Below are positions 51,887 through 62,800 of a DNA stretch of 64,000 nucleotides, piece after piece. A program made the position numbers and the translations under genes. Position 1 is the stretch's first letter, and every line of letters starts with the position of its first letter. The stretch covers positions 2,923,899 through 2,987,898 of the forward strand of contig OZ022590.1 of NCBI GenBank assembly GCA_963669155.1. The letters run 5' to 3'. Source of the stretch: Arbacia lixula. Lineage: Eukaryota > Echinodermata > Echinoidea > Arbacioida > Arbaciidae. The notes under the pieces were generated by a model that saw only the letters and a list, made by a program, of their open reading frames with translations, searched no databases and was not told where the DNA came from.

Positions 51887-54800
51887 TGTAGATCTAGGGA
51901 ATCATCAAGCCTGCCATTCGCCGCCTCGCTCTTGGTGTCAAGAGGATTTCTGGGCTGATTTCATTCCATGCTTATATTTCATGCTTTCATTCCATTCCAT
52001 GCTTTTGCAACAGCGCCATCTTGAGTCCTATGATAGTTAACATTGCAACTGGCGAGGAGTGAGGCAGGGGTCACATGAAATACCCACCTGACTGCTTTCA
52101 AATCTTAGAGATCTACAAACCAAACAAATCATACAGAAAGGGTCTCCTGCTAAGGCATAACAGTTACCAGTAATGAAGCCTAGACACAGATGAGGCATCA
52201 CTCTATCTTCCAATAGAGCAAGAAAAGAGGGAAAAAGCTGGCCATCAAACTTAACCCCCCCCCCCCCCACCTACTTAGTGCACCATGACAAGATGAGGCC
52301 TTCTGCAATTGTTCTGATTTTTATTTGTTTAGTTTTGTTTTGTTTTGGGACATGACCCCTGATTGATGTGGTAGTCACAATAAAAGAAAAATCACTGCAA
52401 ACAGATATCTTTCTATAAAAAAAATCAACTTGATTGAGTATTCACAGGCATTGTGAAGGCAAGGCCATTTTCGTGTTGTCTGAGTCAAAGACCAGTAATT
52501 TATTTTTGCTGATATGATTTTGAATAGCGTTTCCATTCTTTCATAGTGCTGGTGGTATTTTTTAGGGATAGTCTACCCCGCACCCTGCAATCAAGTAAAA
52601 AAATCATCAAAGGATAAGAAATTTAGGATTGTTTACAATTTAAATTTTGAGAGAGGGAGAATGAGAGGGGAGAGAGAGAGAGAGAGAGAGAAGGGAGAAA
52701 GTACCACAAAAAAAGAAAGCTGGAGTCTTTTCTCATCCATTCTCAATCTTGAATAAGGCATATGATGGCAGACAGCGACCATGGGTGGTATTCTGAGCAC
52801 CGTTTTATCTTTGTTGTTTTATCTCTGTTGTAAGTCAGTGAGTTACAACAGCGCTAAAACAGTTGTTAAACGGTATTTTAACGGTGTTGTAAGTCAGGAA
52901 AACCACGCCCACCGCAACCACTATAACCAATAGGAAATGTTGTTAGAGGTAGCATATAAGAAGTTTTAACCAATCCGATTGCTCCCTTGGGCAAAAGCGC
53001 GCGAAACGCGCCTTGCTTTAATATGCGCGTTTTAGCACTATATTTTGCGCTTAATATTTTGCATTGGCTTTTTTGCTTGTGTTAATGTTGTGTGCATGTT
53101 ATGCGGGAGAATTAAAAAAAACACACAATTTGCTGAAGATAGTCATGCCAAAGGTTCGAAGAGGTGTGAATTTTCTCGCAGAAGAGGTTGAGCGTATAGT
53201 TGTTGAAGTTGTAGTGATAAAGATTGCCGCCATGACATAATTATACAAAGTTAAAACACCATCTACCCTGTTTTATCTCACAGGCATATATTTGCACATA
53301 GGCAGAGTTACAACAGAAGATAAAACAGTCGTCAGAATACCGTGTGACAGATATGGTTGTACTGTTTGCGCCAAAAGTTACGCGCGTACGCACAAACTAT
53401 GACAATGGCATGCGCGGGCAAAGGGAGAGAGATAAAACAAATGTTAAAACAGAGTTAAAACAATAGTTACAACAGAGATAAAACGGTGTTCAGAATACCG
53501 ATTAGTTACAACAGACTTAAAACAGAGATAAAACGGTCTCAGAATACCACCCCATGACATTAGGTCTAATCAAAACTAGTAGGATATAGAATACAACAGC
53601 AGAGAAGAAAAAGGGGAAGAAAAAGGGGAAGAAAAAGAAGAAGAAGATGGGTATTGAAATATCCACTATGGAAAACGTTAAGGAGGAGAACAGTAAGGAA
53701 AAGGAAGAGAAGAAGAGCAGAAATGGTACAGAAAGTAAAGATTATGAAAGAAAGGAAGAAGAAGGAGCTAAGAAACAAGACTTGGGTTTCCACCGCCAAC
53801 AATGGAGTCTTGTGGAGAAACTGCAAATAGGCTTATCAAAAGGCAAGCACCATCCACTGGCACATAATCAGAGGTTTTAATGGGCTGACAAAGGGTCTTA
53901 GCAGGACTAAACACATGCGCTCAGTGTGATTAGAGGCCCATTGAACTCATAGGGGAGTGTTTGTCAAGCAAATAAGACCCCTATTCTTTGGCATGTGGGG
54001 AGTACCAGGCCATTTTGTAAAGAAATAAACTGAAGAAAGCAGGGTAAGTTTTCTTTTCCCTTTTCTTCTCTCCCCCTCCCCTCCCCCTTTCTCCTCTATA
54101 TTGTATTGGGGGGAGTCAAACCATGATGGATGTAGAGTCTCTGGCAGAAATTTTCATGGGAAATAACTGGGGCAGCTGCTTTATTAGAAGCTCAAAATTT
54201 GAGGAAACAGTTACTTCAAATTGAACTACTGAATTACATTAAGAACAAAGTATAATACCTTTTAAAAAAAATAACAGAACTTCTTAAATGCTCGGGATAT
54301 ACCTGAAAATCAAAATGTTCCAGAACCCAAAGTAAGGATTTTCTATGACAACTGACCCTCTGGGTGATCCCACCTTGAAATTGAAGGTTCAAGTCTTTTT
54401 GTAGATATGTTTCTTTCACGTTTCTGCTTTTATTGAAACCAACTTAATTTCAGGTGAACTATCCCTTTAATTTGTGATATAGCTTACCTCTGTCTTGTGT
54501 TCCAGCTTGTCCATGAGCCTAAGAGCGTTCAGCAGCTCCCTCTCCCTGGACGTCAGCTTGACCTCAGGGTTGTAAAGCTGAGCAACCAGTCCATCCTCAA
54601 CCACGATCTTACGGTACCTGACAGGGTGCGAAAAAACACAACATTATCTCATTAAAACGATGAAGGGTAATCATGGTAATGATGACAAGCACTTATCATG
54701 TCAGAGCTATTTGGCCACCATTGATGGAGTCTGGATTTACGACAATTTGCATTCATTTCATTTTATTTCATTAATCAACAGGATGGAGCGTACTATTCTT

Positions 54801-56846
54801 ACTGCTACTGGGTGTATGCCTAAAATTTCATTGTAAAATCTGCACATTCATATCATTTTTGAGATACCTGCCTGGTATCCTGATATATAACAAGAATGGG
54901 TGCCGTGGTCATGGCAGAATGCCACTCTATCGATTACAGAGCCAGAAGTCTAGATAATTTCTTCATAACTCACACTTTCACTGATCTGGGCCATGTTGTA
55001 TATAGGTTTTTAATTGTTGTAACTTACCATCAATGGCAAATACCATGGCAACAGGTGCAATAATGAGAGCTCATTGGCTGTTACCATGGTAGTTACCATT
55101 GATGGTAAGTTACAATAATTGAAAACTTACGGTATATCCAACATGACCCTGCTTTTTTGTTGTTGAATGGAGCAACCTCTTGCGAACCTCCCCTTTGATT
55201 AAATTCTGTGTCATGCAAAATGCTTGCTCGGTATGATGTATGCACGTTACTGCTGCAAAAGATTAGCATGCAAGATTCATTTCAAGTCCATGTTGTCATT
55301 GCAGCATATCAACAGCAGCACAGGTTTCATGAAGATATTAGAGTTACATGAATATGACACAAGTCATAGCCCAAACCTGATAGACATATCATTATAGGTG
55401 TGAATGGTAATCAATGGAAGGGAGTGATTTGGATACAGGGCTGCTGATATACTCTTATGCCTGTCAGCATGCATCTTATGCCTTAAGACGCACTTAGCAG
55501 ATCAGTGTAAGTGGCAAGATTTCCTCTTAACATTCTTCTGATGGCTGCCGGCCTTAGTCAAGCCAAGCCAAGCACATGCGTGTGAGTGAGTGCCTGTGTG
55601 TATCGGAGTGCCCAATGTCTCAACAACCATCAAAGACATTTCATCATGGATATGTCAAAAGATGTCGCCGGGACTGAAAGGGGCTTCAGCAAACAACGGA
55701 CACTCGAGGCTGCGTCTCTTGTCTTAATTAGCCACATATCCCCCTTCAGGAACTCCATGGAAGTGTATGGGCACCCGCCCCAAGTGTTGACAATTGTGGG
55801 GAGTCGATCGGTCCAGGACCGATGTTTGAACAGAGCACACATTCTCCTTGTGTGCACTACAGGCTTCCCTGCGAAGTTGACTGGGTGAAATTGCTTACAG
55901 GGCGAGGAGAGAAAAGAAAGTAAACACTGAGATTTTCTTCTTTTTTGTCTGTGTGTGTGTGTGTGTGTGTTCTCCTTTCTCCATCTTTAGTTGGCAAAGT
56001 GCAAATGAATTCTTGATTGTCTTTGTTGAAACTGTTACAGATGAATTTGAGATTACCTCCAAGAGCCCTTGATTATATACTCTTGGGTGCAAAGTGTAAA
56101 CATAAGGCCACGTTTGGTTTATAGTCGGAGGTGAGAGTTGCTTTTGTCCCATTTGCCAAGAGTGTCCACACTTAACATGGAATAATGCATGTGTGTAGCA
56201 CAATGTACCAAATTAATGTATGCATATGTGCATACTTTATTTCTGTCATAAATAAGCATTTTACAAATGATCATTACACCTTTTAACAAATTACAAATCA
56301 ATGAATATACCACATAGAATACCACTTCTTGCCATGACTACTACAAAAAGCTACCATGTTATTTCAAGACAAAGATTGTCACCCATTTTTAGTGAAAATC
56401 ATAGAATGCATATTGGAAGAAGAGCTACACACAGGTATTGCAATATCATAATGGGTAACACATCATCATGCCTGAATGTTACATCAAAGACAATCTAATC
56501 ATTTTATTTGTATATAAATCCATGCTAAATAATGCTGTACTACCAAAATGAATAACATCCCATACAGCCTACCATGTCTGATTGCTGATGACCTGGCTCT
56601 ATAATTTACTTCACAGACTTGTTATCCTTTTTGACAACTTTCTAAACAGCCATACATATTTGCCACGTGCATTCAAAACATTGGACAACTATGGGGTAGA
56701 GAAAGGGACACGGAATAAAAGACAGAGAAAACAGCATTTCTGCTTGTCTTTGTCACTCTTAGGAATTCGACTTTTACTGCCCTGGTTGCGAAGCCCATTT
56801 TTCTGAGTGTTTACAGAGATAATAATTCCATTTTGACTCCTTTTTT

Positions 56847-56886
<40 letters not shown>

Positions 56887-59800
56887 GCCCTCTCTCCCCT
56901 CTCTCTCACACTCTCTCCACCTTCCTCTCCCCTCTCTCTCTCTCTCACACTTTGTTCATCTTCTTCTCCCTCTCTCTCCCTGTCCGTTTATCTCTTTATT
57001 CCCTTCTCTCTCTCTCTCTCTCCCTCTCTCTCTCTCTCTCTCGCCCTCTTTGTTTTCTCTATCTCTATTTCACTTGATCTCTGTCTCACATTCTCACTGT
57101 CTGTCTACCCACCTCTCTCTCTCTTCCTCTCTGTCTCTCTGTCCTTCTCTCTCCCTCTGTAAGCAGAGGCGAAATGAAATGGGTCGTCTGAATGGCAAGG
57201 GCCTCCTGCCCCCACAACACCTCAACAGAGGAAGGGGGCTGCTGTACTTCCATCACATTTCTTTAAGAAAACACCCCAAGACAGAGTGGATATTTTCATT
57301 TTCAGAAAGTAATTGCCGTACAGCTCCTTTTCACCTCCAGTAATTTTTTCTGATTGAAATTTTTCATCTTTGTTTGCATTCGTCTGAAGGAGATGAAGTT
57401 CTGTTCATGTTCAGATCCGCAAAATGATTTTCTAATCCACCGAGCTGATCGCTTCTCTCAACTCTGAGTGTGCCAGGCTAAATGCTGCTCTATGCCAATC
57501 CTGCGTATTAATGGCGCAAAATAAAAAAATGCTGGAATATGAAGATTTCAAGAGGAATGGCGTCAATGTACTACCCTTTTATTAAACAGACATTTGCTGA
57601 TGCAGACAAAAAGAATTCCAAGGAAATGTGGCACACATTGGAAGTGCATCTGTTTAAAACACCACATCATCTTTCCACAAGGCAACAACTCCAGAACTGG
57701 TTTCAAGCCTACATGGAGCAAACACTAAATTATTCTAGGTGCAATATACATGTACTTTATTAGAAACATCATGGTTTTACAACGTGGACATGATTGTCAT
57801 TTACAGTGGCTTTTGTTTTAAAATGCATTCATTTGTCATAATTTGTATAATTTTCATCCATATTTCACATCGTAACAAAGTGACATGCAATTCAGTAGAT
57901 TCACAATACGGTGCGCCACCTATCGGCCGCAGTCGACAGGCCAATTTCAAACTTCAGGGTCAACATCACAGCCTAGCACCACTGAGCTGTATACAAGTTA
58001 GGTTATGTCGCATAGAAAATAGCTGACTTTCCACGCCGACAGCGCCGGGTGAAGCTAGAGTTGATGGCTGCTATACACGGTCAAATATTGGGCACAGGAT
58101 ACAAAATGGTGGCAGCATAGACAGGTTTGACTGTATATGTTAAAGATATGTCTACATGGTGACACTCTTCAAGAGTAGTCCTGTCTCTCCATTCCAATTT
58201 CAATGAAGCAATGGTGACATCTATTATATCACATTGCACTATTCCATTCCAAACAGAAATTCGATCCTACTCAATTTTCCCCTCGCACCCATTTTCTTAA
58301 AATAGTCCCACGAACTTCTCCCATGGCCATACAATCACTTTCATGCCTTCCCAGCTGAGCATCGTCAGAAGAAGAAAAAAACATAGCTAGACAATTTCTG
58401 TCGGATATTATAACCATTTGGCTCCCTTGCGGCACTGCACTATCGCCCGAATCTGTCGCGTTCAATCTGACATTTATTGCACATTGCGTTGTGGGCCCTA
58501 TTGTATGGCTCCAGCATTGATGAAGAAATCGAGGAACGTAGTCATTGTAGAAGGAGGCCTTGGCAAACATTAAAGTGGCAGCTCGCCTGTCTATACAACA
58601 GTTTTCCTTCCAGGACCCCTAAAGAGATCGACACATGCCCAGGAGGCTTTTTTTTTTAAAGCGTCATTAGAAGGCAAACATAAAAAACGTGTTAATTGTC
58701 CATGCGTAAACATTTTTGGCTTGTAAATCAATAGCCTTTTTCCCCTCCTCGCCCCATTTGATTTTCATGAAGTACCACGTGAGCGATAGTGTGCCCGTTC
58801 GTCATCAGACTTGTTTGCATTATACAGCACTAGGGTCCAAATCATTCCAAATAAAAAATCCCACGGTTGTTGCTGGAAGAGTATTTTCACTGGCAGTTTT
58901 TCTGACATGACCTAGAAAAAAAGCTTCGTTCATATGTACCAAAGTCCTACATGTATTCAGAGTTGCATAGGATCTCATCCACTTTCAAGCCAGATTAACT
59001 TATCTTATGTGAAAGGGGTCCCGATTGATGAGAGTACACACAGAGCAGGCCAATGAATAGCGCAAACCCTCTTCAGACAAGGACTATCCCACAAATAAAA
59101 AATCCTGTCACAACCTGACGTCACAGCAGCACACGAGTTGTACGTTGCATCAAAAAGGTCACCAGTTTCCATTCCTAACGTTGCCATGCGCCTAACAGTA
59201 GATTTCGCAAAAAGCGCTGCAAATTGGGTTATATTAGTTACCACGGCAACGACTCATTTATTAAAATTGTGGACGTGAGATGCTACCGGGTTGCGGATCG
59301 CCCCTCCGTCACAGCAATGTAAATTGATTTGCTGCAGACTAAACTGATGGGCCTCTGACGCTGGTTTACATACAACTTTGACTGTCATGGTTGTGTGTAA
59401 AACAGTGTCAGTGTTATGCCCAGACAGTGGAAAAGGTGGGGTACAGAAGCAATTATGTTTGGGAATAAACCCTTAGAAAACCCATTGGTTTACTACACAT
59501 CTACATGCCAATGGTAATGAGAGAGTTCAGATTGAAACAATGTAGGTAATAGTAGAGAAGCAATTGTGGCTGGGAATTAACCCTCACAAAACCCACTGGC
59601 TTACTACACATCTACATGTTAATGCCATTGAGAGAGTTAAGATTACATGTTTATCGTAACAGGAAAGTTAAGATTGAAACAAATGTAGGTAACATAGAGG
59701 GCAGTAGGGGGATGAGTGAGATGGTATGTTCCTCCCTAGCTTCCATTAGTCGATTGTTCTCATATAACAACATCTCGAGAGAGCTGGCTCAAATGAAACA

Positions 59801-62800
59801 CAACCTGCAGTGCTTTCGATCCTACCTAGTTTCACCAATCGGATAGTGTCTCATTTCTCTCTAGTGTCTGTCCATCTTTTCATAGCTTTCTTCCCCTTAC
59901 ACCAATCTTAACTCTCTTTCCCTATTTCTATCTTCCGCCCACCCTCCTTCCATCTCAGACTACCGGTATGCATTCTGATTCTTCCTCCTAAGCTTGCTCT
60001 TTTTCAGCACGGGCCAACTGCATGACTAACAACATTCTACAGAAACGGAAGATTAATTCAGCCTTTTCTCTACCACTCTGTGTGTGTTCCCCTAAAATAT
60101 CTGCACGTCCCATTCAATCCAAGGAAAGAGGCAGACAGCATGCCAAAATGCTTTCTTTCGGCCTATAAAATGCCAATTTTGCTTCATTAATCCGGCTTAG
60201 GATCTACCTATCCCAAACACTAACAGGAACCTCTATTCACTTCCACCCCAAATAGAAGAAAGAAAGAGATGGGATCCCCGTCTTCACATTGTGCTAATCC
60301 TTGAAGAGTCGATTTCTGTATTACCCATTATTCACAACTTGAAAGAACCCTCAAGATGTCTTTGCTGTTAATTTCGCCCGCAGATGGATACCACACCGGG
60401 AAGCAAAAGGATGGAGGAAATGCCAGACTTTACGTCACTCTCTCTCACAACTGAGCGAAATCACGTATTCTCCCTTTTAATCTTGCTGATCTGAAAACAG
60501 AAACATTGCAGCAATGCAAACAAGCACATCCTTTGTAGGGTACTAAAGGTCACCACACCTCACTAGTTGATGAAAAACTGTTTATTTTGTTTGTTAAATA
60601 AATAAAGAATCGAATTGCAAAAAGAAAAGAAAAAATAAAGTACTAATTCATTCCTCAACAGACATTAGTACAATCCTAGGAAAAGTACTGAAATGGGGCT
60701 ATTATGGGAACATTAAACATTTAAATGAACATCAGTTTGTGTAATAATGTCATTTTTCTAAGCACAAAATTGAGGCAAAAGCTTACTTTACCACATCAGC
60801 AACGAAAAGTGACTTTTCAAATTCATCTGTCAAAACACACACTAAACAGACCAGATTTCAACCGTTAAATTCAGCCACGTTCAAATCAAAGAGGCCATCT
60901 TGTAAAGACTCGTGTCACACAGGCTCTAATCCCTCATCGGACAAATAACAATTTTGCTAGTAAATAGCCCAGAAAGAATGAGTGCTCGTCTCAAGAAATT
61001 TGTTAAGATTATTGAATTTTTATTGAAATCGTCTATTGTGCTTTTCTGGCACCAGTCAAACTTTTCCTTGGGGCTACACATTAAAATCTGAATCTTATCA
61101 AGACCCCATCAGTCATTTAACTAACTATTAAGGTGGCGTAAAGAGAGCCAGAGACCAAAGAATGGGGGAAGAAGAAAGAACGAAAGGGAGAGAGAAAGAG
61201 TGAAAGGGTGCAGGTATTTGCAGAGAGAGGTTAACACGCACCATCTCACCACCCAAGGGGCTATGCGCGAACAAAAGCTATCAACTCAACCACATCCCAA
61301 AAAAGGTGCAATATTCTCATTGTGACCAGGATGGAATAAGGTGTTGCCCAGAAATACCTTCTGTAGCCATCAGCTGTAAGCATTAAAGAGTAACTAAGCT
61401 CTGACATGAAATTGCTTTAATGAGAGCACTATAGGAGCAGAAAAAAAGGTGTAGCTGTAAATTACTAATGTAGTAATAGACTCAGATATTAAAGGGAAAC
61501 TTAATCCATGTTGGTTCAAACATCCATACATGTAGAGGTAAATCAGTGATAATTTCAAGGAAATCAAATCCCTCATTATCACTATTCCTGAAACCAATGC
61601 CAATTCTTTTGTTATCCTTTAACTCCATACAAACCAACGTCAATTCTAGGGTTGGATGTCCTTTAACCGCTATTGAGGAAAGAGTCATATTTTCTCAGCT
61701 GCTGTTGAATACTTTTTGCATGTAGGAAAATATTTACGTTGTCAATCTAAAGGCCACAATTCAGTGGATTCACAATACGTACTGCCACCTATCAGTTGCA
61801 GCTGACAGGCTGAAATCCGCAATGCCTCTTGGGGAATGGTGCACATTGAAATATAAGGCTGTGGCAGGCAGTTGCGTGGTGGTGACCATGTACTCTATCT
61901 GTACATTCAATTACAGTAAAATATATGTGCCACAAACGTTTTCAGGAAAAGCGAAAAAACAATCCTTGTTCATGTTTGAAATTGCACTGAGCATATAGTC
62001 TACACTCATAGTCATATTGTCCCTGTCAGCGTGTGATAAGAGCATTGCTTCAATTGAACCCATGTACTATGGAGCGGAATGGTGTAGACCATAGCACACA
62101 GTGGTTCACGGTCTCTATGCTATAGGTCTCGGAACAACTCACCCAGAGCCTCCTCAATACCTAGCGATGGCTATGATTTCGCTCAAAGTCAGTTTCCGAT
62201 TCTATTATTGGGAGTGAGTTCTGATACAGTATCATTTTCTGTCATTTTCATAAAATTATATTTTGTTGACCTGCAAATGGGACACCCTGTCTTTAAATGG
62301 CTGTAGATGTGTTTGGTTGGAGTGCTTCTGTAAGATCCATTTTAACCCCTGAAATTAATAGCGCTGTAATGTTTGCCCATTCGGTCTTCGATTCCCATTC
62401 CCCATAGAAACTGATCCTGCCAGGTGGGTTCCACTTGCTTGTAATGGTTTCAATTCGCATATTTTCCCACACTCTCAACATTTCTTTGCACCTTTTATTT
62501 CGGCTACAAAAGAAAGAATTGCTTCAGAAACTTGACAAAATTGTGGAGAATGCTGACCTTTTCCCCCCCTGCACCGATCATCAACACACAGACACAATCA
62601 AGCCGCAAACAAAAGGCTGAGGGGATGGTATGCAAATATGATAACCAGCAAATGTAGCATTGCACAAACAAGTGGATGGAAATATTGGTAGTCTCTCCTC
62701 ATTAGCACAAAGTACCAATTCATTTCTTTTGTCAAACGTCTGACCTCAACAGAATACCGGAATGTGTCTATTACAAATTAAAGAGATCAGTATCTGTAAG

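Noticed and set aside
53566..53880. 77- to 86-codon frames with Lys/Glu or Leu/Phe bias
   Set aside because: GAAGAA-rich simple sequence explains both strands.
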